Below, piece after piece: positions 1 to 9,800 of a stretch of DNA of 64,000 nucleotides. The stretch is from positions 434,001-498,000 of the forward strand of contig CAWAMJ010000020.1 in the NCBI GenBank assembly GCA_963783085.1. Direction: 5' to 3'. Each line of letters begins with the position of its first letter. Positions within the stretch are counted from its first letter, which is position 1. The notes under the pieces were generated by a model that worked only from the letters and a program-made list of their open reading frames with translations, was not told where the DNA came from and ran no database searches. The translations under genes were made by a program, and so were the position numbers. This DNA is from CAVYUC01 sp963783085 (GTDB taxonomy: Bacteria > Bacteroidota > Bacteroidia > Bacteroidales > Prolixibacteraceae).

Positions 1-219
1 TTGGAGGACGCTGAGAAGCAACTGACGGCGGACTTGTCAGCGTGCGCAGCTCCTGACAACGTCAATATGGATAATGTAAAATGTTGCGGGGTGGTAGTTA
101 ACATGGTCAGGTATTTTGAAGTTAACGCTGTCAGGTCTGGCGACGCTGACAGGTTGGAGGACGCTGAGAAGCAACTGACGGCGGATTTGTCAGCTTGCGT
201 AAGTCCTGACAACGTCAAT
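1..219. repeat. REP-like 99-bp repeat array, left of RAYT gene
   Basis: One partial unit (1-66) and one full 99-bp unit (121-219) are separated by a 54-bp spacer. A unit starts with GTTAACGCTGTCAGG and ends with CCTGACAACGTCAAT, which are imperfect inverted copies of each other. Inside are two more short dyads: CTGTCAG paired with CTGACAG about 11 bases later, and CTGAC paired with GTCAG about 9 bases later. The same unit occurs three times on the other side of the transposase gene (1070-1449). The array runs off the left edge. Short reading frames here are repeat translations, not genes. Confidence 0.85.
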
Positions 220-238
220 AGAATTAAAACATATAAAG

Positions 239-1003
239 ATGAAAATTGAACGGTTGAAAGAAGGGCATCATTACCACATATATAATCGGGGTGTTAACGG
301 ATGCAATTTGTTTTACCAGTCGGAGGATTATGAACATTTTCTTGATTTATATGATAAATATATTTCGCCGGTGGCAACAACATGGTCGTGGGTACTTATG
401 CCGAATCATTTCCATTTTTCGGTGAAAATAAAGGAAAATGTCGTTTATAAGTATCCTTCTTTTGATGAGAAAAATAAAGGGTCAATGCCGGAGGATTGTA
501 AATGGGAGACCATCGAATTACCATCGAATAAACAGGAATATTTACAGTCAGAGAACATTAAAAGACCTGTCCCTCATCGTCATTTTGCTCATTTATTCAA
601 CGCGTTTGCCAGACATCTTAATACAAAAACCGGGCGTACGGGAAATCTTTTTGAACGGCCATTTAAACGAAAGCGTACGGACGACAAATACTACCTGAAA
701 CAGGTAATATTATATATCCATAACAATCCTGTTCATCATGGATTTTGTGATCACCCGTCGGATTATCCCTGGTCAAGTTATCTGTCGTGCGTTTCTGAAA
801 AACCAACTCATTTGAAACGCGGGGAAGTGCTGGATTTATTCGGCGACAAAACCAATTTCAAAACCTCACACCTTGAAAAAATGGATATCAAAAAGATTGA
901 ACAATGGCTGGAAATCGATTCCATTGATTATTACATTGACTCGTCAGTAAACCCAACCCAAAAAGCAGATAATGAAGAAGATGAGGCTAGAAAACAAAAA
1001 TAG
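239..1003 (+). CDS. REP-associated tyrosine transposase (RAYT, IS200-like Y1 family)
   Basis: A 254-residue protein of the Y1_Tnp superfamily. It shows the HUH-type metal motif in MPNHFHF (around residues 54-60), and a later helix YIHNNPVHHG (around 158-167) carrying the candidate catalytic tyrosine followed by the NPV motif typical of RAYTs. Family members nick and join single-stranded DNA at REP hairpins through a 5'-phosphotyrosine link; they are usually single-copy, domesticated genes that maintain REP elements rather than move themselves. The flanking 99-bp palindromic units on both sides support this role. The C-terminus ends in a charged tail (NEEDEARKQK). The start at 239 lies just after the last left-hand repeat. 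Family assignment is confident; mobilisation of these particular repeats is inferred. Confidence 0.9.
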   Translation: MKIERLKEGHHYHIYNRGVNGCNLFYQSEDYEHFLDLYDKYISPVATTWSWVLMPNHFHFSVKIKENVVYKYPSFDEKNKGSMPEDCKWETIELPSNKQEYLQSENIKRPVPHRHFAHLFNAFARHLNTKTGRTGNLFERPFKRKRTDDKYYLKQVILYIHNNPVHHGFCDHPSDYPWSSYLSCVSEKPTHLKRGEVLDLFGDKTNFKTSHLEKMDIKKIEQWLEIDSIDYYIDSSVNPTQKADNEEDEARKQK

Positions 1004-1048
1004 AGATAACACTGACGAGCTTGGCAATGAAGGTATTATTGGTAAAAT

Positions 1049-1449
1049 TAACGCCGTCAGGTTTTGGCAGTTAACGCTGTCAGGTCTGGCGACGCTGACA
1101 GGTTGGAGGACGCTGCGAAGCAACTGACGGCGGACTTGTCAGCGTGCGTAGCTCCTGACAACGTCGATGTTGATGATATAAAATGTTGCAGGATGGTAGT
1201 TAACATGGTCAGGTATTTTGAGTTAACGCTGTCAGGTCTATCGACGCTGACAGGTTGGAGGACGCTGAGAAGCAACTGACGGCGGACTTGTCAGCGTGCG
1301 CAGCTCCTGACAACGTCAATGTTGATGATATGAAATGTTGCAGGATGACAGTTAACGCTGTCAGGTCTATCGACGCTGACAGGTTGGAGGACGCTGAGAA
1401 GCAACTGACTGCGGACTTGTCAGCGTGCGCAGCTCCTGACAACGTCAAA
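1049..1449. repeat. REP-like 99-bp repeat array, right of RAYT gene
   Basis: Three complete 99-bp units lie at 1070-1168, 1222-1320 and 1351-1449, preceded by a degenerate half-unit at about 1049. They have the same nested dyads as the left array. The spacer after the first unit (53 bp) closely resembles the spacer in the left array, and the spacer after the second is a 30-bp shortened form of it, so the repeating block is really unit plus spacer. This covers the whole gap between the transposase and the next gene; no separate gene is seen here. Confidence 0.85.
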
Positions 1450-1513
1450 AAAATGGTTAGAGAATAAACAGTGCTATTAAGGTTCCATGTAAGTTGAGAA
1501 GGAGAAAGAAAAA

Positions 1514-2206
1514 GTGAAGCGAGAGAATAAGTTGATTTACCAAATGATCATCCGGTTGCCGGGACTGCTTCTGGCAATGCTGGCGGTGACGCAGGTTGCC
1601 GCGCAGAAACCGGTGCAGCATTTTTTGGTGAACCAGTGCGAGACGTTGGAGTTGAGCGTGGTCGACTGGCCGGGCGACCGGTATACCTGGGATTTGTATC
1701 GTGATTCAACGGTCAATTTTGCGACCACACAGGGCGATGTTGATCCGTGGGGCTACTTTGTAGATACCTACGAAGGTTCTACAGTCAGCATTAACTGGCT
1801 CGAACCGGGAAGGTACTTTTTAAAAGTCACCGTTTGGGATGAAGTTGGTTGTACCAATAACCTGCTGGTTTTTAGCGTGGATGTGCTGGAATCGCAACCG
1901 GAAGCGGTGATGTACGGCGATTCCGCGTGTGTGGGCGAGCAGGTGCTGGTAAAGATAGTTTTAACCGGAATGGGGCCGTGGGATTTAACCTATACGTACG
2001 GCGACGGGACCATGCATGTCAACTTAACTTCCACGGAACCCGAAATTATTTTGCCGGTGGACAATGTACCGGTCGGAACTACCGAATACTGGGTGATGGA
2101 AGTGACCGATCAGTGTACGGTGCATTCGTATCCGGTGCCCGAAAAAGCACGGGTTGTAGTTCATCCGAAACCGACGAACTCGCGGATATACCAGATTAAT
2201 AAGTGA
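1514..2206 (+). CDS. secreted PKD-like protein upstream of the giant adhesin
   Basis: A 230-residue protein with an N-terminal export signal (hydrophobic stretch LPGLLLAMLAVTQVAAQ, likely cleavage after AQ near residue 31). The mature part looks like one or two beta-sandwich, PKD-like modules with a Cys-containing motif (NQCETLELSV) and a tail VHPKPTNSRIYQINK. Small proteins of this layout commonly precede genes for gliding/T9SS type B repeat proteins in Bacteroidota, and here the giant adhesin follows after 441 bp of minisatellite. The start is GTG at 1514, behind a purine-rich AAGGAGAAAG stretch. It has no CHU_C sorting domain of its own. Function is not known; an accessory role for the adhesin is inference from position. 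Confidence 0.6.
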   Translation: MKRENKLIYQMIIRLPGLLLAMLAVTQVAAQKPVQHFLVNQCETLELSVVDWPGDRYTWDLYRDSTVNFATTQGDVDPWGYFVDTYEGSTVSINWLEPGRYFLKVTVWDEVGCTNNLLVFSVDVLESQPEAVMYGDSACVGEQVLVKIVLTGMGPWDLTYTYGDGTMHVNLTSTEPEIILPVDNVPVGTTEYWVMEVTDQCTVHSYPVPEKARVVVHPKPTNSRIYQINK

Positions 2207-2505
2207 GATGGGAGACGGAAGACGGAAGACGGGAGACGGGAGACGGAAGTTGGGAGATGGAAGACGGAAGACGGGAGACCGAAGACGGAAGACGGAAGAC
2301 GGGAGACGGAAGACGGGAGACGGGAGACGGAAGACGGAAGTTGGGAGACGGAAGACGGGAGACGGAAGACGGGAGACGGAAGTTGGGAGACGGAAGACCG
2401 AAGACGGGAGACGGAAGACGGGAGACGGGAGATGGAAGACCGGAGACGGAAGACGGAAGATGGAAGACCGAAGACGGAAGTTGGGAGACGGAAGACGGAA
2501 GACCA
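2205..2505. repeat. heptanucleotide minisatellite, 43 units (GAGACGG/AAGACGG)
   Basis: A strict 7-bp tandem array, 301 bp, exactly 43 units. The commonest units are GAGACGG and AAGACGG, with variants AAGTTGG, GAGATGG and AAGACCG. The top strand is almost purely purine with a C or T at fixed positions. The first unit overlaps the stop codon of the preceding gene. Because 7 is not a multiple of 3, all frames read as DGRR/ETGD-type repeats, so the open frames here are not real genes. Confidence 0.95.
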
Positions 2506-2547
2506 GTGACTAATAATACGGTAACGATGAATTGACAACGAAACTTT

Positions 2548-2645
2548 GAACTCGAAACCCGGAATCCGGAACTCGAAACCCGGAACTCGGAACTCGGAAC
2601 TCGAAACCCGGAACTCGGAACTTGAAACCTGAAACCAGAAATTGA
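2548..2645. repeat. second heptanucleotide minisatellite, 14 units (GAACTCG/AAACCCG)
   Basis: A different 7-bp array of 14 units, built from GAACTCG and AAACCCG, decaying to AAACCTG and AAACCAG at the right end. It stops two bases before the adhesin ATG at 2648, so it occupies the whole 5' leader of that gene. About 42 bp of ordinary sequence separates it from the first minisatellite. Confidence 0.93.
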
Positions 2646-2647
2646 CT

Positions 2648-3895
2648 ATGGTTTGGCGGAAATACATATTATCGATGACTCTTCTTGCAATAGCTACATT
2701 AGCTGTCGCACAGAAAAACTATGTCATCGACTCGGTATGTGTGGGCGCCGACAGGTATTACAGGATTGACGGGCAAAAAGGTTCCAGCTACGACTGGCAT
2801 TTAACGGATACCGTCTCCGGAAGCGAATTCCCCGTTTCTTATCCGGAAGGAAATCACTTCACCGATGTGGTTTCACCGGGAGATACTGTATGGGGAAGTG
2901 AAATTCCGGTATTCTGGACTGATATCGGGATATTCCGGTTGTACACCTATCATTTTTCTGAATTCGGTTGCGACACAGTCGAACAGGGATTGGTAAAGGT
3001 TTTCGACAGTCCGGAAGCAATTGCCGGCGACGATCAAATCGCATGTTTGGCAATTCCGGTAATTTTATCGGGCGACAGCGCCTGGAATTACAGCAGTGTT
3101 GAATGGATATCGTCCGGCGACGGAACTTTCGATGATAACCACCGCCTGCATCCTGTTTATTACGCGGGTACCGCCGACAGTATTTCGGGCGCCGTAACAC
3201 TTATCCTGAACGCGTACGGTTTGGCTGAAAACCTGTCGTGCCTCGCTGCAACCGATTCGGTTACCATTCAGTTCAGTAATCCGGATATAGTATTCGATGT
3301 CAGCCATTTGTTGTGTTATAACGACAGCTCGGGAGCAATTAAGGCGGATGTGACCAATGGTTTGCCGCCATACAATTTTGAATGGAAAGGTCCCGGCGGT
3401 TTTACCGCGTCGGGCGATTCTGTGTCAAACCTGGCAGCCGGCATTTATGCAGTTACATTAACCGACGCAAGCGGATGTGTGGTCACCGATTCCGTTGAGA
3501 TTACGCAACCCGACGAATTGCTGGCCGACATTGAAGATATCCCCCCCACCATTTGCCTGGGCGATTCGGTTCTGTTAAACGCCATTGCATCCGGCGGAAC
3601 CGGAAACGTCACTCATCTGTGGACAGGAACAGGCGCCGCATTTCTGGATGACGTTCAGAATCCGGCCACGGTGCTTCGGGGAGATTTTGCGGGAATCAAT
3701 ACGTTGGTTTATTCCGTAACCGACGAAAATGGCTGTTCTGCAACAGACACAATTACCATTGAAATTCTCTCTCCGACCGCCAGCGTCACCGACACCTCGA
3801 TTTGTGCTTCGGAACTTCCGCTGGTCTGGAACGATTCCACTTACGTTGATTTTGGTTCGTACGTCAATATCAATTCCGAATTCGGTTGGTTGTGA
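2648..3895 (+). CDS. N-terminal open frame of the giant adhesin
   Basis: This is the part of the adhesin readable before the first frameshift. It carries the signal peptide (SMTLLAIATLAVAQ), a PKD-like segment with paired cysteines, an SprB-like repeat centred on CYNDSSGAIKADVTNGLPPY, a second Ig-like module, and the start of the first 52-residue repeat. The frame is lost at an extra C at 3871: other copies read GTCAATATAATTCC where this one reads GTCAATATCAATTCC. It stops at 3895, 24 bases after that extra base. As a stand-alone product it would lack the sorting domain, so it is treated as a fragment. Confidence 0.8.
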   Translation: MVWRKYILSMTLLAIATLAVAQKNYVIDSVCVGADRYYRIDGQKGSSYDWHLTDTVSGSEFPVSYPEGNHFTDVVSPGDTVWGSEIPVFWTDIGIFRLYTYHFSEFGCDTVEQGLVKVFDSPEAIAGDDQIACLAIPVILSGDSAWNYSSVEWISSGDGTFDDNHRLHPVYYAGTADSISGAVTLILNAYGLAENLSCLAATDSVTIQFSNPDIVFDVSHLLCYNDSSGAIKADVTNGLPPYNFEWKGPGGFTASGDSVSNLAAGIYAVTLTDASGCVVTDSVEITQPDELLADIEDIPPTICLGDSVLLNAIASGGTGNVTHLWTGTGAAFLDDVQNPATVLRGDFAGINTLVYSVTDENGCSATDTITIEILSPTASVTDTSICASELPLVWNDSTYVDFGSYVNINSEFGWL

Positions 3896-6800
3896 TTCGG
3901 TGATGACGCTGAATATCTTTGAATTGCCGGCAACCGCCAGCATCACCGACACCTCGATTTGTGCTTCGGAACTTCCGCTGGTCTGGAACGATTCCACCTA
4001 CATTGATTTTGGTTCGTATGTCAATATAATTCCGAATTCTGTAGGTTGTGATTCGGTGATGACTTTGAATATTTTTGAACTGCCAGCGACCGCCAGCGTC
4101 ACCGACACGTCGATTTGTGCATCGGAACTTCCGCTGGTCTGGAACGATTCCACCTACGTTGATTTTGGTTCGTACGTCAACATAATTCCGAATTCAGTAG
4201 GTTGTGATTCGGTGATGACGCTGAACATTTTTGAATTGCCTGCGACCGCCAGCGTCACCGACACGTCGATTTGTGCATCGGAACTTCCGCTGGTCTGGAA
4301 CGATTCCACCTACGTTGATTTTGGTTCGTATGTCAACATAATTCCGAATTCGGTAGGTTGTGATTCGGTGATGACTTTGAATATTTTTGAATTGCCAGCA
4401 ACCGCCAGCATCACCGACACGTCAATTTGTGCATCGGAACTTCCGCTGGTCTGGAACGATTCCACCTACGTTGATTTTGGTTCGTACGTCAACATAATTC
4501 CGAATTCCGTAGGTTGTGATTCGGTGATGACTTTGAATATTTTTGAATTGCCGGCGACTGCCAGCGTCACCGACACCTCGATTTGTGCTTCGGAACTGCC
4601 GCTGGTCTGGAACGATTCCACCTACATTGATTTTGGTTCGTACGTCAATGTCATTCCGAATTCAGTAGGTTGTGATTCGGTGATGACGCTGAATATTTTT
4701 GAATTGCCTGCAACCGCCAGCATCACCGACACGTCAATTTGTGCATCGGAACTTCCGCTGGTCTGGAACGATTCCACCTACGTTGATTTTGGTTCGTATG
4801 TCAACATAATTCCGAATTCAGTAGGTTGTGATTCGGTGATGACTTTGAACATTTTTGAACTGCCTGCGACCGCCAGCATCACCGACACCTCGATTTGTGC
4901 TTCGGAACTTCCGCTGGTCTGGAACGATTCCACCTACGTTGATTTTGGTTCGTACGTCAACATAATTCCCAATTCGGTCGGTTGTGATTCGGTGATGACT
5001 TTGAATATTTTTGAACTGCCGGCGACCGCCAGCGTCACCGACACCTCGATTTGTGCTTCGGAACTTCCGCTGGTCTGGAACGATTCCACCTACATTGATT
5101 TTGGTTCGTATGTCAATATAATTCCGAATTCAGTCGGTTGTGATTCGGTGATGACTTTGAACATTTTTGAATTACCGGCGACCGCCAGCGTCACCGATAC
5201 CTCGATTTGTGCTTCGGAACTTCCGCTGGTCTGGAACGATTCCACCTACGTTGATTTTGGTTCGTATGTCAATATAATCCCCAATTCGGTAGGTTGTGAT
5301 TCGGTGATGACGCTGAATATTTTTGAATTGCCGGCAACCGCCAGCATCACCGACACCTCGATTTGTGCTTCGGAACTTCCGCTGGTCTGGAACGATTCCA
5401 CCTACGTTGATTTTGGTTCGTACGTCAACATAATCCCGAATTCGGTAGGTTGCGATTCGGTGATGACGCTGAATATTTTTGAATTACCTGCGACCGCCAG
5501 CATTACCGACACGTCGATTTGTGCTTCGGAACTTCCGCTGGTCTGGAACGATTCCACCTACGTTGATTTTGGTTCGTACGTCAATATAATTCCCAATTCA
5601 GTCGGTTGTGATTCGGTGATGACACTGAATATTTTTGAACTGCCGGCAACCGCGAGCGTCACCGACACCTCAATTTGTGCTTCGGAACTTCCGCTGGTCT
5701 GGAACGATTCCACCTACATTGATTTTGGTTCGTACGTCAATATAATTCCGAATTCGGTAGGTTGTGATTCGGTGATGACGCTGAAATTTTTGAATTACCG
5801 GTTTATTCTGACACGCTGGATTTGACGGTTGCGCTTCGGAACTTCCGTATTTCTGGAACGGACAGAACATTGCCGGTGCCGGTGTTTACACGGATTCATT
5901 AACCAGCATCATTACCGGATGCGATTCAGTTTCAACATTGAATTTGAACGTATTGCCCGTATTCAGTGATACGCTGGAATTGACCGTCTGCAACTCTGAA
6001 CTTCCGTATTTGTGGAACGGACAGAACATTGCCGGTGCCGGAATCTACACGGATTCATTAACCAGCATAATTACCGGATGCGATTCAGTTTCAACTTTGA
6101 ATTTGAACGTTTTGCCCGTTTACATCGATACGCTGGAACTGACCGTCTGCAACTCTGAACTTCCGTATTTGTGGAACGGACAGAACATTGCCGGTGCCGG
6201 TATTTACACGGATTCATTAACCAGCATAATCACCGGATGTGATTCAGTTTCAACCTTGAATTTGAACGTTTTGCCGGTTTACAATGATACGCTGGAATTG
6301 ACAGTTTGCAAATCTGAACTTCCGTATTTGTGGAACGGACAGAACATTGCCGATGCCGGAGTCTACACGGATTCATTGACCAGCATCATTACCGGATGCG
6401 ATTCAGTTTCAACCTTAAATTTGAACGTTTTGCCCGTTTACAACGATACGCTGGAACTGACCGTCTGCAACTCTGAACTTCCGTATTTGTGGAACGGACA
6501 GAACATTGCCGGTGCCGGGCGTTTACACGGATTCGTTAACAAGCATAATTACCGGATGTGATTCAGTTTCAACCTTGAATTTGAACGTTTTGCCCGTTTA
6601 CGGCGACACACTGGATTTGACGGTTTGTGAATCTGAACTTCCGTATTTATGGAACGGACAGAACATTGCCGATGCCGGTGTTTACACGGATTCATTGACC
6701 AGCATAATCACCGGATGCGATTCAGTTTCAACCTTGAATTTGAACGTTTTGCCCGCTTTACAATCGATACGCTGGAACTGACGGTCTGCTGAACTCTGAA

Positions 6801-9800
6801 CTTCCGTATTTGTGGAACGGACAGGAACATTGCCGGTGCCGGAGTTTACACGGATTCGTTAACCAGCATCATTACCGGATGCGATTCAGTTTCAATTTTG
6901 AATTTGAATGTTTTGCCCGTTTATGGCGATACACTGGATTTGACGGTTTGTGAATCTGAACTTCCGTATTTGTGGAACGGACAGACCATTGCCGGTGCTG
7001 GAGTCTACACGGATTCGTTAACCAGCATAATTACCGGATGTGATTCAGTTTCAACCTTGAATTTGAACGTTTTGCCCGTTTACGGCGACACACTGGATTT
7101 GACGGTTTGTGAATCTGAACTTCCGTATTTATGGAGCGGACAGAACATTGCCGGTGCGGGCGTTTACACGGATTCGTTAACCAGCATAATTACCGGATGC
7201 GATTCAGTTTCAACCTTGAATTTGAACGTATTGCCCGTTTACAGTGATACGCTGGAACTGACGGTCTGCGAACTCTGAACTTCCGTATTTGTGGAACGGA
7301 CAGAACATTGCCGGTGCCGGAGTTTACACGGATTCATTAACCAGCATCAATTACCGGATGCGATTCAGTTTCAACCTTGAATTTCAATGTTTTGCCCGTT
7401 TACAACGATACGCTGGAACTGACCGTCTGCAACTCTGAACTTCCGTATTTGTGGAACGGACAGAACATTGCCGGTGCCGGAGTCTACACGGATTCATTGA
7501 CCAGCATAATTACCGGATGCGATTCAGTTTCAACCTTGAATTTGAATGTTTTGCCCGTTTACGGTGATACGCTGGATTTGACGGTTTGTGAATCTGAACT
7601 TCCGTATTTGTGGAACGGACAGAACATTGCCGGTGCCGGCGTTTACACGGATTCGTTGACCAGCATAATCACCGGATGTGATTCAGTTTCAACCTTGAAT
7701 TTGAACGTATTGCCCGTTTACAGCGACACACTGGATTTGACGGTTTGTGAATCTGAACTTCCGTATTTCTGGAACGGACAGAACATTGCCGGTGCCGGAG
7801 TCTACACGGATTCATTGACCAGCATCATTACCGGATGCGATTCAGTTTCAACTTTGAATTTGAACGTTTTGCCCGTTTACATCGATACGCTGGAACTGAC
7901 CGTCTGCAACGCGGAACTTCCGTATTTGTGGAACGGACAGGACATTGCCGGTGCCGGTATTTACACCAATTCACAAATAAGCGTAGTTACAGGTTGCGAT
8001 TCAACCCTGGTTTTGAATTTGAACGTCGTTCCGGAATTTAGAGACACTACTGAAATGTTTGTCTGTGAATCAGAATTGCCCTATTTCTGGAATGGTAACG
8101 AAGTCTCTTCCAATGGAATTTATTCTGACACGGTACAGAGTATTGCCGGTTGTGATTCTATTCTAACCTTGTTGTTGGAAGTGTTGCCTGTTTCGAATGA
8201 TACGTTGGAAATGACGGTTTGCAAATCAGAAATTCCCTTCAACTGGAACGGACGGGACATTGATGCAGGTGGAAGTTATACCGATACGTTAACCAGCTTT
8301 GTGACCGGCTGTGATTCCATTCTGACGCTGAATCTTGACGTACTTCCGGTTTTTGCAGATACAACAAATCTGACGGTTTGTGAGTCGGAACTTCCGTATT
8401 TCTGGAGCGGAATGAACATTGCTTCTTCGGGAATTCATGTTGATACGTTGATCAGCGTGATCACCGGATGCGATTCTGTTTCAATGTTGAATTTGAATGT
8501 GATGCCGGTTTCTGACGAAACGGTGGAAATGACCATTTGCAGTTCGGAACTTCCCTACACCTGGAATGGAATTGACGTCACTTCTGCCGGAATTTACAAT
8601 ACGACTTTAAACACTGCGGCAGGCTGCGATTCGCTTCTTACGCTGAATGTTTCGGTTGAACCGGTAATTTCCGATACGTTAAAACTGACCGTGTGCGAAA
8701 CCGAATTGCCATTCACCTGGAAAGGACAACAGTTCACCCAGGCGGATACGGTAACTTTAAACGTGCCATCCATGAGTTCAGATTGCGATACCCTGCGCAT
8801 TTTGGAACTGTCGGTTGAACCTGAAATTTTGGTCAGCCTCAGCATATCTCCCGATAAACAGGTGGTTACAGAGGGCGAGCTGGTGCAATTCACCGCCATT
8901 CCCGTCAATCCTGGGTCGGCGCCGGTTTACGCCTGGTTTGTAAACGGGGTGGAAATGGCCGGGAAAACTTCACGAACATTTAGCTATACTCCACAGGATG
9001 GCGATGAGGTTTATGCAACATTGCTGTCCAATTTAAGGTGTACTTCAGGAATACCGGCGGAATCGAATACAGTAGTCATCACAGTGAATGAGCCGCCGCC
9101 CGGTGAAATGGTGGTTGTTCCGGAAGTGCTTCCCGTGGATTGCTACGGCAATAACACCGGTACAGTGAAACTGACGGTTTCTGAGGGAGTTCCGCCATAT
9201 ACATATTTATGGAATAATGGCGAGACATCCAAAAACATCTACGGAGTTACAGCCGGCGCCTACACGGTAACGGTTACCGATGCTGAAAATAATACAAAAC
9301 AACTTTCGGTGGAAGTGAAACAACCGGAAGAACTGGTTGTGAGTTATACAAAAGTTGATGTCGGTTACAGTACCAATCCGGTGGGAAGTATAGATTTATC
9401 CGTCTACGGTGGCTCAGGCGCGTACACCTATTCCTGGACCGGTCCGGATGGATTTACCTCGGACGAGGAAGATATTGAACAATTGGCAGCCGGCGCCTAC
9501 ACGGTTTGGGTAACCGACACCAGCAACTGTAATGCGGCAGTTTCGGTTGTAATAGAAGCAAGCGATCCGGAAACAGTGATGAATTGTCCGCCGGCGATTG
9601 AATTGAATTGCAAGAATTTACCGCCTGCTTATTCTTCGTTAAGCGAATACGAAGGTGCGGGCGGTGAAATCAGTGCTGTGTTTGATGCTGATGTTTCCAC
9701 ATTCAGGTTGATAAATGAAACCTCAGACCGGAACAATTGCCCGGAAACAGTCACCCGCGTCTATGAAATTCAGGATGTACATGGAAATGCAGTGAAATGT

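Noticed and set aside
1057..1467. Short open frames in the REP arrays
   Set aside because: They copy the 99-bp repeat and appear on both strands; no start signal or homologous protein.
2203..2535. Open frames of about 100 codons through the first minisatellite on both strands
   Set aside because: They are translations of a 7-bp tandem repeat; all frames stay open and none has a sensible protein.
3776..8030. CRISPR-like periodicity
   Set aside because: The 156/159-bp period has no spacers, the copies abut, and they code for protein repeats.
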